The notes below the pieces were generated by a model. The model did not search any database, was not told the origin of the DNA, and saw only the letters and a program-made list of their open reading frames with translations. A stretch of 54,176 bases of DNA from Euryarchaeota archaeon UBA552 (GTDB taxonomy: Archaea; Thermoplasmatota; Poseidoniia; Poseidoniales; Thalassarchaeaceae): positions 50,143 through 104,318 of the forward strand of contig DAMH01000019.1 in assembly GCA_002499585.1 (NCBI GenBank). The letters are read 5' to 3'. Shown piece after piece: positions 26,301-34,896 of this stretch. The first letter of the stretch is position 1, and the number at the start of each line of letters is the position of its first letter. A program made the position numbers and the translations under genes.

Positions 26301-27032
26301 TCAGGGGGGAAGAACTCCCCTGAAATTCCTCTTCCAGTCTTCCCCTCTGTTTCGATTTGCCAATGGCGATGCAGGCGATGGATGCCAGCAAGATTTGATC
26401 TGAACATCATTGTCCTGAAGTGCCAAAAAAGATCTTTTTTCTGCATACTTTCCAATCCCCACGACTGTTTTGATCTGAAGCAATTCGACCACATCGATCA
26501 AATATTCGTCACAACGGTTGAGCATGGATTTTACCAACTCACCCCCTAGTTTGTCAGGAGTTACATTCACACCCCTTTCCCCAGAGAACAACATCAGAGG
26601 GCAATGGTTCAGTAAGAAAACTTTGGAAAAAATTTCTTCAGCACTCCCGTAAATCTCCTCAAGACTGCCCCAAAGTCTAGTGCCACTCACCTCTTCCTTG
26701 GGCCAATCAAGACCTGTCACAGGACGCCTTGGATGAACCCTCCTCGGTTGACTAACTTTCAAATTCTGTATTTTCAATAAATCCCGTACAATTTTTGTCG
26801 CAGCAAAAGGAATCCCCATTTGACCCATCCCGTGAGGACCCGGATTCATTCCGAGTAGCATTGTTCGAGCCCGCCGAAAAACTGACTTTTCCAAATATGC
26901 CCTGTGCGGCTCCCAAGCATATGAGAGGGGGTTGTACGCGTAGTCAATTATGCCATTTGAAACAATCCTGTCTGCAAAGGAGTTCATATCGTCCCTGAAA
27001 ATTTCAGTTATCTGCAACATGTGCTCTATCAT
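26301..27032 (-). CDS. SMUG1-type uracil-DNA glycosylase
   Basis: This 243-residue protein removes uracil and oxidised pyrimidines from DNA. The active-site loop GMNPGPHGMGQMGIPF (residues 61-76) with Asn63 is the SMUG1 signature. RRVHPRRPVTGLDWPKEEVSGTRLWG is a second family block, NHCPLMLFS a third, and the DNA-intercalating loop has HPSPASPLAN with catalytic His217. Vertebrate SMUG1 has Phe where this protein has His67 in the first loop. SMUG1 is best known from animals and scattered bacteria, so its presence in an archaeal genome is noteworthy. The start could also be the ATG four codons inside. Confidence 0.88.
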   Translation of the reverse strand: MIEHMLQITEIFRDDMNSFADRIVSNGIIDYAYNPLSYAWEPHRAYLEKSVFRRARTMLLGMNPGPHGMGQMGIPFAATKIVRDLLKIQNLKVSQPRRVHPRRPVTGLDWPKEEVSGTRLWGSLEEIYGSAEEIFSKVFLLNHCPLMLFSGERGVNVTPDKLGGELVKSMLNRCDEYLIDVVELLQIKTVVGIGKYAEKRSFLALQDNDVQIKSCWHPSPASPLANRNRGEDWKRNFRGVLPP

Positions 27033-27208
27033 TCAGTAATCACGATCCCGGTGGAAAACCCCTGAAAGACACATTCCCTGCAATGGAGGCCCGGCCCCCT
27101 GGTCATTAAATCTATACTAAATCGTCAAAGGCACCTCCGATCGGGCGTTTCCTTGAGTCCATATTTTCTTGTCGAACGTGATGGATTGGGGGAGTAGTTC
27201 ATCATCCA

Positions 27209-28615
27209 TTGTCGTTTCGTCAGCCCGTGAACTGGCCATTTGGACCCTATGGCACCTCGATGGGGCTGTTGTTGGTGCTTACTATCCCATTGCACCTTCT
27301 ATGGACGAAGGACAGTCGAGAATATCGTGTCAAACCAAACAGGATAATATCTGAGATCAGAGATATGGGTTACTACTGGCACATATCCCTTTACCTTGCA
27401 ATGTTCCTCTTCAAGGCGTTCACGGACAGCCACAACGAACCTCTGAAAGAAATGGTGGGAGGCTTCACGTACCTCATCTACTCCATCGAGGGAGAACTAG
27501 TATTGTTCGTGCAAGATCGATTCCGAAATGAATCACTATCCGAGATATTGTCATTGCACTACCTTTTTGCCTATTTGTTCATCATTTGGTATCCGCCAAT
27601 ACACCATATCTTGTCCGGGGACAAGGATCTCGCTGATCTATCAGCAATGAATTATCTAGTAATCTATCTTCTTGCCGTCCCATTTTATCTCTTCTTCAAT
27701 GTCGAGGTTACCTCAAGTTACCTACCCGGAGTCGACGCGCTGATGTACCATGATAGTTGGAACCTGAGGTTCTTCACTAACAATGACCCATTGGATAACG
27801 GAGTCCCCAGTTTACATGTAGGACTTCCTGCATCCCTTCTGTTGATCCACAGAGCCTATCTAAAGGAAAAGAACATACAGATGTCGGATTGGCGACATCG
27901 CGGCCTCGACAGGTTCATTATAGCGAATGTAGCGATATACATGTTTTCCATATTATATCTTGGTATACACTGGCTCTCGGACGTTGTCCCTGGGCTCTTG
28001 CTCGCTATCATATGCTCGAGGTTCTGCATTCGTGTTCAACCTGTATTGAGGAAAAAAGGGGTCCGTGGATTCCTGAATATGCTCACCGAGAAAGCGAACA
28101 TCACTCCAATCATAACCTGTGCAGTCGTAGGCTCTCTTGCAATTATGGCAGCGATTGGTGGACCCGGTACAAGTCCCCAGAACCCCGATTTCAGGATGGA
28201 GGGCGATGATGTCAAGTTGGAACCACTGGAGATTCACAGTCTAGATGATCCAGTATATGTGGACGTAATGAACGTCGGGGATATTGACGTCAAAGTATTG
28301 TTCGTGAACGTAGTGGCTGTCGAGCCTATGGCAGAAAGAGGGAGAATAAATTTTGACTCCTTGCTCCCCGAAGGAGAATTGAAAATACTTGAACCAGGCT
28401 CGACTTGGACTTTCGATTACATGCCAAAGAGCTCGGAAGACAATTACGTCATACTTCTCAAATCTGGCGGCGAGGGGGGAGAAATCGCCGAGGTTTCAAT
28501 TCTGAGCGAGTATCCTGGCGCAGACTCGGCATTGGTGAGTGGTTTCGTGATCAGTATGCTCTCATTCATCGTTGTCGGGATATCCGCGAATCCCCGTTAC
28601 AAGAACGAGGCTTGA
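27209..28615 (+). CDS. PAP2-superfamily membrane phosphatase with C-terminal extension
   Basis: This integral membrane protein has up to 468 residues. The PAP2 motifs are GVPSLHVGLPASLLL (second motif, Ser-x-x-His type) and ILYLGIHWLSDVVPGLLLA (third motif, with catalytic His and the Asp). The first motif is weak. About six transmembrane helices surround them. After another hydrophobic segment (ITCAVVGSLAIMAAIGG) there is a roughly 115-residue soluble domain of beta-strand character, then a final transmembrane helix (VSGFVISMLSFIVVGI). The fold dephosphorylates lipid phosphates or transfers phosphoinositol-like head groups. The TTG at 27209 is the longest start; GTG at 27227 and ATG at 27260 are alternatives, and a stop at 27194 limits the frame. 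Confidence 0.8.
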   Translation: MSFRQPVNWPFGPYGTSMGLLLVLTIPLHLLWTKDSREYRVKPNRIISEIRDMGYYWHISLYLAMFLFKAFTDSHNEPLKEMVGGFTYLIYSIEGELVLFVQDRFRNESLSEILSLHYLFAYLFIIWYPPIHHILSGDKDLADLSAMNYLVIYLLAVPFYLFFNVEVTSSYLPGVDALMYHDSWNLRFFTNNDPLDNGVPSLHVGLPASLLLIHRAYLKEKNIQMSDWRHRGLDRFIIANVAIYMFSILYLGIHWLSDVVPGLLLAIICSRFCIRVQPVLRKKGVRGFLNMLTEKANITPIITCAVVGSLAIMAAIGGPGTSPQNPDFRMEGDDVKLEPLEIHSLDDPVYVDVMNVGDIDVKVLFVNVVAVEPMAERGRINFDSLLPEGELKILEPGSTWTFDYMPKSSEDNYVILLKSGGEGGEIAEVSILSEYPGADSALVSGFVISMLSFIVVGISANPRYKNEA

Positions 28616-28618
28616 TGC

Positions 28619-29098
28619 TCAGGCAAGTAAATTTGCAGCCACAAAACTGCCTAGGAATAAGCCCGACATGGCCCCGGCACCTAACCAGATGCCCAATCTA
28701 AATGGCGGATAGTTTGATTTCCAGACATAGAGTGATTGAGATAGCCAGAATATAATGACGATTATGAACCAAATTGGAAGAATCAACTGTGGTATCACTG
28801 CGACTAAAACCATCACATTGAATCCGATGGCACACTCAACTCCCGACCCGTAGTTCTTTGGTAAGAATATTAGTAGCAGAGACGAACCCATCACCACCAA
28901 AATTGGGAGAAGTATGGTTTGTTCGAACAAGTCAGGTAGACCGAGATACAAATCCAAGGTCCCAACAAGCACTCCCAAAAATGCTGGTATGGCCACAGGC
29001 CAGACAGGGGGTTTGTCCCACTTCATGCCTTTACCGCGGTGGAATACTGACAAGAACCCTACTGGTGCAGCCGGAAGGTTTTCTTTAGTTTTCAGCAT
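28619..29098 (-). CDS. Membrane protein, about five TM helices, unknown
   Basis: From the ATG at 29098 (MLKTKE) this is a protein of 159 residues; the frame also has ATGs at 29116 and 29110, but these overlap the divergent dioxygenase start. After a basic N-terminus there are hydrophobic segments AIPAFLGVLVGTLDLYL, ILLPILVVMGSSLLLIFL, CAIGFNVMVLVAVIPQLIL, WFIIVIIFWLSQSLYVW and LGAGAMSGLFLGSFVAANLL. No family is recognised. It converges on the PAP2 gene with only three bases between stops, and its start is ten bases from that of the dioxygenase. Confidence 0.6.
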   Translation of the reverse strand: MLKTKENLPAAPVGFLSVFHRGKGMKWDKPPVWPVAIPAFLGVLVGTLDLYLGLPDLFEQTILLPILVVMGSSLLLIFLPKNYGSGVECAIGFNVMVLVAVIPQLILPIWFIIVIIFWLSQSLYVWKSNYPPFRLGIWLGAGAMSGLFLGSFVAANLLA

Positions 29099-29108
29099 CT
29101 CGGGCACC

Positions 29109-30014
29109 ATGCCCAAAGGAAAGATAGTCCTCGGAACCCTCGCTCCACATCCGCCTCACGTAGTTTATGCTGAAAATCCAGAGCAAAACGAGCCTATCTC
29201 AGAGGGGGGTTGGGAAACTCTCAGGTGGGGATACAACCGACTTGCCAGAAAGCTTGAGAAAATCGACTACGATGTAATGGTCGTGTTCACACCACACTGG
29301 CAAACCTACATTGGAACGCATTTTCTCGGCCTGCCCAGATTTGCTTCGAAATCTGTTGACCCAATATTTCCCAACATTTTCAGATATTCATACGATCTGA
29401 AAGTCGACGTGGAATTATCAGAACTAATGTGCAAAAAGGCCTCAGAAAGCGGCTTAATCACAAGAATGATGACGAATCCTGACTTCAGGGTCGATTACGG
29501 AACAATTACTTCATGTCACATGCTCAATCCAAAATGGGACAAGCCGATTATTACAATCAGCTCAAATCGAAGCACACACTACTATTCGCCCGAGGTCATG
29601 ATCGAACAAGCCCTCGCTTTGGGGAAGGCCTGCAGTGAGGCCATCGAAGAGAGCGGGAAGAAGGTCGTTCTTGTCAGTAGCCATAGCCTGTCCCACCGAC
29701 ACTTCGTCACAGAGTCCCCTCTTCCTGAGGATATGAGCAGAGAGCGAATTTACAACCACAGTCAATATGTCTGGGACATGGCTCTTATTGACTTATTCCG
29801 AGAAGGGAAGATGAGGGAGGCCATCGACATCATGCCTGAGTTCACTGAGCAAACTATAGCAGAGACCGAGGGAGGCGGACTCATCTGGATGATGGGTGCA
29901 ATGGGCATGCCCGATTATCCTGCGGAAATATATGGATATCAATCTGTAATCGGAACGGGTAATTGCATAGCAGCATGGGTCCCTGAGGCCAACAAGCGCG
30001 AGATTGTGTTGTGA
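29109..30014 (+). CDS. LigB-fold extradiol dioxygenase, aminophenol dioxygenase beta-like
   Basis: This 301-residue enzyme starts at the ATG at 29109; open frame further upstream lies over the opposite gene and has no similarity. It resembles the catalytic beta subunit of 2-aminophenol 1,6-dioxygenase (AmnB), which opens an aromatic ring next to an amino group using Fe(II). LAPHPPHVVYAENPEQNEP and GGWETLRWGY are shared landmarks. His14, His63, His196 and Glu252 fall one residue after the AmnB positions 13, 62, 195 and 251, so the metal and acid-base residues are all present. The next two genes match the alpha subunit and 2-aminomuconate deaminase, which supports an aminophenol-type pathway. 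The real substrate could be another o-aminophenol. Confidence 0.85.
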   Translation: MPKGKIVLGTLAPHPPHVVYAENPEQNEPISEGGWETLRWGYNRLARKLEKIDYDVMVVFTPHWQTYIGTHFLGLPRFASKSVDPIFPNIFRYSYDLKVDVELSELMCKKASESGLITRMMTNPDFRVDYGTITSCHMLNPKWDKPIITISSNRSTHYYSPEVMIEQALALGKACSEAIEESGKKVVLVSSHSLSHRHFVTESPLPEDMSRERIYNHSQYVWDMALIDLFREGKMREAIDIMPEFTEQTIAETEGGGLIWMMGAMGMPDYPAEIYGYQSVIGTGNCIAAWVPEANKREIVL

Positions 30015-30024
30015 GGGTGATTCT

Positions 30025-30951
30025 GTGAGTGATGAGATTATACAATTCGGTCTTTATGTGCCCCCGCACCCACATCCACTGCTTGCCCCTGATGCCAATC
30101 CAGGATACAAGAGGCTGAGGGAGGCGTATGACCAATGCAAAGACAGGATCGAAAAAAGCGATGCTGACATAATAATCGTCTACTCCACGACTTGGCCGTC
30201 AATCATCGGCCATCAGTTCCAAGCCAACCCCAACTCGGAATGGGTCCACGTGGATGATGACTTCCACTATATGGGAAGTATGCCTTATTCCTTCACGATG
30301 GACTCCGAATTTGCAGCAAGATGTGTCGAGAAGGCTGAATCTAGGGGCCTTCAGGCTAGGACGGTGAATTACGATGCGTTTCCAATCGATACCGGCTCAA
30401 TAACCGCACTCTCGCTCCTCAACCCCGACAATAGAATACCTTCCACGATCGTGTCGAGCAACATGTACGCCAACAGATCTGAGACCATTGTTCTGGGCAA
30501 GTCAATTCGAGACGCCCTCATAGAGACCGGGAAAAAAGCAGTAGTAGTAGTCGTCTCGAGCCTTTCTAACAGGATGTTCACAGAGCCGATAGATCCAATC
30601 GATGATCGTATACACAGCCAAAAAGACGATGACTGGAATAGAAAAATCTTGGAATTTTTCGAAGGAGGTCGCCTGGAGGATCTGAGCCAACTCTCACGGG
30701 AGATCCACGGTCAGATACGAGTCCAAAAGGTAGTTGCATACAAGCCTGCCTGGTGGATGGCTTCGACTATGGGGCAGCACAATAATTACACGGGTGAGGT
30801 ACTGGCCTACGAGGCATTGCATGGATCAGGGGGAGCGGTTATTCAACTCACGCCCTCTCATGGGTCGATGGGAGACAAGGAGTTCGATGAAGATGATGTC
30901 GAATATTACCATGGAGACAGGGATGTGCTTGACAAGGGGGGCACGCCATGA
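30025..30951 (+). CDS. LigB-fold dioxygenase, aminophenol dioxygenase alpha-like
   Basis: From the GTG at 30025, preceded by GAGGGTGA, this gives 308 residues; a TTG at 30004 is a less likely start. It is a paralogue of the previous gene but lacks most of the iron ligands. WVHVDDDFHYMGSMPYSF, ARTVNYDAFPIDTGSITALSLL and DPIDDRIHSQKDDDWNRKILEFFEGG strongly recall the non-catalytic alpha subunit AmnA of 2-aminophenol 1,6-dioxygenase. It should pair with the beta-like subunit in a heterotetramer. The gap to the beta gene is ten bases, and the stop overlaps the start of the deaminase-like gene. Confidence 0.83.
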   Translation: MSDEIIQFGLYVPPHPHPLLAPDANPGYKRLREAYDQCKDRIEKSDADIIIVYSTTWPSIIGHQFQANPNSEWVHVDDDFHYMGSMPYSFTMDSEFAARCVEKAESRGLQARTVNYDAFPIDTGSITALSLLNPDNRIPSTIVSSNMYANRSETIVLGKSIRDALIETGKKAVVVVVSSLSNRMFTEPIDPIDDRIHSQKDDDWNRKILEFFEGGRLEDLSQLSREIHGQIRVQKVVAYKPAWWMASTMGQHNNYTGEVLAYEALHGSGGAVIQLTPSHGSMGDKEFDEDDVEYYHGDRDVLDKGGTP

Positions 30952-31370
30952 CCAGTGATGGGCCGATTTACTCTGACAGAGCCCCGGAGGCAGTCGGAGC
31001 ATACCCCCATGCTTTTGCGGTGGGAGACCTGATCTTTTTGAGCGGCGTCGGTCCAAGACAGAAGGGTACGGACGACATTCCAGGTGGACCCATTAGGACC
31101 CCGGACGGTCGACAAGTCGACTACGACATAAAACTCCAGACAAAGGCAGTTATTGAGAATATCAAAACCATACTCACGGATGCTGGCTCATCGTTGGACA
31201 AAGTTGTTGATTGTACTTCATTTCTTGTGAACATGGAACGCGACTTCAAAGGGTATAACGAGATCTATGCAGAGTATTTTGCTGAAATAAGGTGCTCCAG
31301 AACCACTGTTGAGGTAGGCGCTCTTCCTACCCCGATAGCGGTCGAGTTGAAGGTTGTGGCCCGCAGGTAA
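30948..31370 (+). CDS. RidA-family protein, 2-aminomuconate deaminase-like
   Basis: This small RidA/YjgF-fold protein of 140 residues is expected to be a trimer. QTKAVIENIKTILTDAGSSLDKVVD, SFLVNM, FKGYNEIYAEYF and RTTVEVGALPTPIAVELK fit the 2-aminomuconate deaminase (AmnD) branch. RTTVEV carries the conserved Arg that binds the substrate carboxylate. AmnD converts 2-aminomuconate to 2-oxo-hexenedioate and ammonia. Adjacency to AmnBA-like genes, with a four-base start/stop overlap, makes that reaction more likely than generic enamine hydrolysis. The aldehyde dehydrogenase expected between dioxygenase and deaminase is not in the window. Confidence 0.83.
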   Translation: MTSDGPIYSDRAPEAVGAYPHAFAVGDLIFLSGVGPRQKGTDDIPGGPIRTPDGRQVDYDIKLQTKAVIENIKTILTDAGSSLDKVVDCTSFLVNMERDFKGYNEIYAEYFAEIRCSRTTVEVGALPTPIAVELKVVARR

Positions 31371-31411
31371 TTCACTCTGCAGTAATTACGCCGGCTACTG
31401 CTATCTTGACG

Positions 31412-31945
31412 CTAGTGGCAACCGCATCCCGTACCGCAGGATTCTGATTTGGAGCTGTGATTGTTGCCGCTTCCCCGCCCGTGGGCATGCCCGTGAGAAA
31501 GCTCTTCTGCTGTCGCATCTCTGACATCCACAACCTCTACCGAGAAAACTAATGTCTTCCCCGCCATGACGTGGTTGAAGTCCACTGTGACATCGTCGCC
31601 ATCGATTTCGGTGATCGTGAACATGGTCGTACCCCCGTTTTCTGTCTGCGCATAACTCGACATGCCTACCTCTAGTGGTGCATTTGGACCGAAAACACTC
31701 TTGTTCACTGTTTGAAAGAGATCTTCATTCCTCTCTCCATAAGCTCTGTTGGGGCTGAGGGTGAAAGTCCTCTTATCACCGACCTTTGCACCGATCAGTT
31801 CTTCTTCGAAACCCGAAATCATTTGTCTGTGCCCGACAAGAAATGATAGCGGCTCGCCTCCTTCGTTAGTGTCGAATACTTCTCCGTCTTCGAATTTCCC
31901 CGAGTAGAAAACACCTGCAACGGTGTCCTGTGCTATTTTTGCCAT
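31412..31945 (-). CDS. slyD: FKBP-type peptidyl-prolyl isomerase, SlyD-like
   Basis: This 177-residue cytosolic chaperone and proline isomerase starts VAGVFYSGKFEDGEVFDTNEGGEPLSFLVG. FKBP residues at the core include the Y and the F-D-T-N segment. LIGAKVGDKRTFTLSPNRAYGERNEDLFQTV is the typical break where the insert-in-flap domain enters, and that domain continues to GKTLVFSVEVVDVRDAT. The C-terminal tail (SHGHAHGRGSGNNHS, then CGTGCGCH) is rich in His and Cys and should bind Ni or other metals, as in bacterial SlyD. Divergent from the APC permease gene. Confidence 0.92.
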   Translation of the reverse strand: MAKIAQDTVAGVFYSGKFEDGEVFDTNEGGEPLSFLVGHRQMISGFEEELIGAKVGDKRTFTLSPNRAYGERNEDLFQTVNKSVFGPNAPLEVGMSSYAQTENGGTTMFTITEIDGDDVTVDFNHVMAGKTLVFSVEVVDVRDATAEELSHGHAHGRGSGNNHSSKSESCGTGCGCH

Positions 31946-32041
31946 GTCTTCCCCATCATGCGCCCCCTTGTATGGTTATGGGTTCCATGCGTTCCGGGCT
32001 TAGAGCATAATTTCAACAATGGAAAGGGGTCAAGATTGTTC

Positions 32042-33748
32042 ATGGGCGACGGCGAGGACAATGACCTAAATCTGAAGTCGATGGTATACAAACCGCTTGA
32101 TGTCTCCGAGAAACTAGAGAGGAGCCTAGGGCTTTATGGTTTGATAGCCATATCACTTTCGGCGACTCTCGGTAGCACATTGTTCGTCATCCCGGCTCTT
32201 GGAGCGGACGTACTAGCCGAGTCTGGAGGAACAGGGGCAGGCCTCTGGCTTGCATTCATCATTGCGGGCCTGATTGTTCTACCAAGTGCGTTTTCCAAAT
32301 CGGAACTTGGTACAGCAATGCCGTCTTCCGGCGGTTCGTATGTCTACATCAGACAAACATATGGGCCGTGGATGGGAATGATCTCCGGATTGGGCCTCTG
32401 GGCCTCATTTGGCCTCAAATCAGCATTTGCATTGATTGGCTTCAGCGCTTATATATACGCTATTCAAGACCCTCTGGGTTTCGAATTTACCGAGAACATA
32501 TCCAAACTGATCGCTATTTTCCTGTTATCCTTGATTATTGTCATCAACATCATGGGTGTAAAAAGCATAAAACGAATACAATTTCCGATAGTGACAATCT
32601 CAGTTCTTTTTGTGTTTTTGATCGCATTCCTTGCCGGCATAAACCAGTCCTTCGATTGGAGTAAACCGGTACAAGGGGAGGCATTCTCTGACAACGGATT
32701 GCTATCATTGGATGGAGTGACCAGTTTGGGGACAGCCTCGGCCTTTGTGTTTCTCTCGTTTGCCGGTGTTACAAAAATTGCAGCCGTGGCTGGCGAGATC
32801 AAGTCTCCATCGGAGAACCTCCCGAAAAGCATGATATGGACCCTTATATTAGCTACCGCAGTTTATGTCATTGTCTCCTTCTTCCTGTTTGGTTTAATGG
32901 ATCCAAGCCAACTCGGCATCGGTACTGAAAAACCTGACAAAGCCCCCATACACACTTTCGCAGTTGAAGTCGGAGGAACATCGTTGGGACTTGTAGCCGC
33001 TGCAGTCGCAATCATATCAATGGCAGGGATGGCGCTATCTGGTGTACTTGGGTCATCTAGATTCATATTTGCGATGTCGAGAGACAACCTCTTGCCCCAG
33101 GAATTTGAGGAATTGAATTCTCGCTTCGAGACTCCTCATAACGCGATCATAGTCACAGGAGTTGCGATGGCTATCGCCATCCTCACGATCCCTGTTGGTG
33201 ATGTTGCGAAACTCGCTTCCGGATTCAAGATTATGATATTCATGCTAATCAACTCAACTGTGATTGTCCTGCGCAGGCTTCCGGATGGAGAGACTTGGTA
33301 TACCCCATCATTCAAGAGCCCAATGTATCCTTACATGCAAATCTTCGGGATTATATCAGGGATGGTACTTCTGGTCTTAATGGGCTCCAGTGCCCTGGTA
33401 GGCGCCAGCGCAGCAATCGGACTTGGCACCCTGTTATATTTCTCATACGCAAGAAAACAAGTGGAAAGGAACTTCACACCCTGGAGAATCATCAAGTCCG
33501 AGTTATTCGACAAATCTCAATATGAGACTGAAAAATTATGGCTGGTATTCAACACACACGCGGATTCTAAAAATCCAGACCACCTGAATTTGAAGGAGTT
33601 CATCAAAGCAATCGCTGTGCTCCAGCCGAGCATAAAAGAGCCTCATGCGAGGGCCTTATTTCATGAGATTGACACCGACGGGGACGGAAGAGTCGACCTC
33701 GAAGAATTCATGATATCGATGTCCGAGGGCAAATTCGAATCAGAATAG
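32042..33748 (+). CDS. Amino-acid/polyamine permease (APC) with C-terminal EF-hand
   Basis: From the ATG at 32042 this protein has 568 residues; an ATG at 31958 extends it without family similarity. Twelve or so transmembrane helices follow the APC pattern, opening with GLIAISLSATLGSTLFVIPALG (the unwound substrate-binding helix 1). SELGTAMPSSGGSYVYIRQTYG and SPSENLPKSMIWTL are other APC landmarks. The last 65 residues after the final helix contain a degenerate EF loop near NLKEFIKAIA and a canonical one, DTDGDGRVDLEE, at bases 33671-33706 with Asp at positions 1, 3, 5 and 9 and Glu at 12. Transport of an amino acid may therefore be calcium-gated. An EF-hand on an APC carrier is unusual in archaea. 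Confidence 0.88.
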   Translation: MGDGEDNDLNLKSMVYKPLDVSEKLERSLGLYGLIAISLSATLGSTLFVIPALGADVLAESGGTGAGLWLAFIIAGLIVLPSAFSKSELGTAMPSSGGSYVYIRQTYGPWMGMISGLGLWASFGLKSAFALIGFSAYIYAIQDPLGFEFTENISKLIAIFLLSLIIVINIMGVKSIKRIQFPIVTISVLFVFLIAFLAGINQSFDWSKPVQGEAFSDNGLLSLDGVTSLGTASAFVFLSFAGVTKIAAVAGEIKSPSENLPKSMIWTLILATAVYVIVSFFLFGLMDPSQLGIGTEKPDKAPIHTFAVEVGGTSLGLVAAAVAIISMAGMALSGVLGSSRFIFAMSRDNLLPQEFEELNSRFETPHNAIIVTGVAMAIAILTIPVGDVAKLASGFKIMIFMLINSTVIVLRRLPDGETWYTPSFKSPMYPYMQIFGIISGMVLLVLMGSSALVGASAAIGLGTLLYFSYARKQVERNFTPWRIIKSELFDKSQYETEKLWLVFNTHADSKNPDHLNLKEFIKAIAVLQPSIKEPHARALFHEIDTDGDGRVDLEEFMISMSEGKFESE

Positions 33749-34831
33749 ATCGTCGTCGTCGTCAGAGTCATCCTCGAATGACATCATGTTACCGCCCTTC
33801 TTGGGCTTTACAGGCTCATTTGTCACCGGATCGGGTTGTTTTGTTTCCTCAACTGAATGTGTTTCTTCGACTGGACTTTCCAAATTCTCGGATCTCGCCA
33901 TGACCCTCATGCGTTGCTCATCTCTGGCCATAATTTCCAAAAGCCTCTCTCTGGCCTTATCGTGGTGTTGTTGCATAAACATCGCATCATGTTCCAACAA
34001 TGGAGAATCAGATATAATCGTGAGGTCCATCCAGTCGCCGTCCTCGGCCAGGAACTCTGCGAACGGTTCGAACTTCAAGTCGGATTTTTTTATCTGTGTG
34101 TAATGTAGGGCATTGCCCATCCTGTGCTCCACGCCAGCGAAATGGCAGTAGAATTTACTTCCGCCGAGTCTGGTTCGGACTTTCTCGAAAAGTTCCGCAT
34201 AATCTTCACTGGTTCGCATACATCCGTGACCTCTCGCATGTATGTGAGCCATGTTCAATACCGGCACCGTTCCAGGGACATGATTTACCACTTCTAACAC
34301 TTCATCAACTGTACCCCATAACTCCTGACGACCCGATGTTTCTATACCAATAAGAGGCGGCTCTTCGCTGTGTACCCATGGAAAGGCAGCATAATCCTCC
34401 TCTTCCTCTGGTCGGCCCCATATCTCCTGAATCCTATCAACAATGCCGGAGAAAATGGTTGCAACTTTTTCGTTTGCCTCGCGACAAGGCCCCTCCTCAC
34501 CGTACGGTCCGACGTGGAACACAACATGTCTGGCATTTACTATCTTTGATACCTGTAGAGCCACTTCGTATTTTGTCAAGGTTCTGTTCCTTTCCCTTGT
34601 ATTGCCGAGGAGTTCAGCGTAGTAAGGACCATGCAGGTTCATCTGGAAACCTGTCTTGTACGATAGTATCCCTGCCTGCCAGTATTGATCAAAGTGAGCT
34701 GGTTGTATCGTTCTGACAGTCTGTATCTCCATCGTCTCTAGTCCAAGGACAGTAATATCATCCATGCCCTCTACAATCGTTCGCCCCTTGCAGGACAAGG
34801 GAACACCAGCTGGTCCAAGTCTCAACGGCAT
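33740..34831 (-). CDS. nfo: Endonuclease IV-type AP endonuclease with acidic tail
   Basis: This TIM-barrel nuclease of 363 residues cleaves DNA 5' of abasic sites. LHGPYYAELLG, VVFHVGPYG, IGIETSGRQELWGTVDEVLEVV, PVLNMAHIHARGHG and FYCHFAGVEHR supply the zinc-ligand His/Glu/Asp series typical of endonuclease IV, and TIISDSPLLEHDAMFM is the last block. The core ends at about residue 310. A Pro/Glu/Thr tail follows and finishes with a run of acidic residues (FEDDSDDDDDLF), which is not part of the standard enzyme. The end overlaps the permease gene by nine bases on the opposite strand. Confidence 0.87.
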   Translation of the reverse strand: MPLRLGPAGVPLSCKGRTIVEGMDDITVLGLETMEIQTVRTIQPAHFDQYWQAGILSYKTGFQMNLHGPYYAELLGNTRERNRTLTKYEVALQVSKIVNARHVVFHVGPYGEEGPCREANEKVATIFSGIVDRIQEIWGRPEEEEDYAAFPWVHSEEPPLIGIETSGRQELWGTVDEVLEVVNHVPGTVPVLNMAHIHARGHGCMRTSEDYAELFEKVRTRLGGSKFYCHFAGVEHRMGNALHYTQIKKSDLKFEPFAEFLAEDGDWMDLTIISDSPLLEHDAMFMQQHHDKARERLLEIMARDEQRMRVMARSENLESPVEETHSVEETKQPDPVTNEPVKPKKGGNMMSFEDDSDDDDDLF

Positions 34832-34896
34832 CCCACGACCTCCTGCACCCTCGAGATGGCCTCGACTTCTAAAATGATGGACTAAAAGTACGATAT

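Noticed and set aside
28914..29108. N-terminal extension of the dioxygenase gene to 28914
   Set aside because: The added 65 residues lie over the opposite membrane-protein gene and the family starts at 29109.
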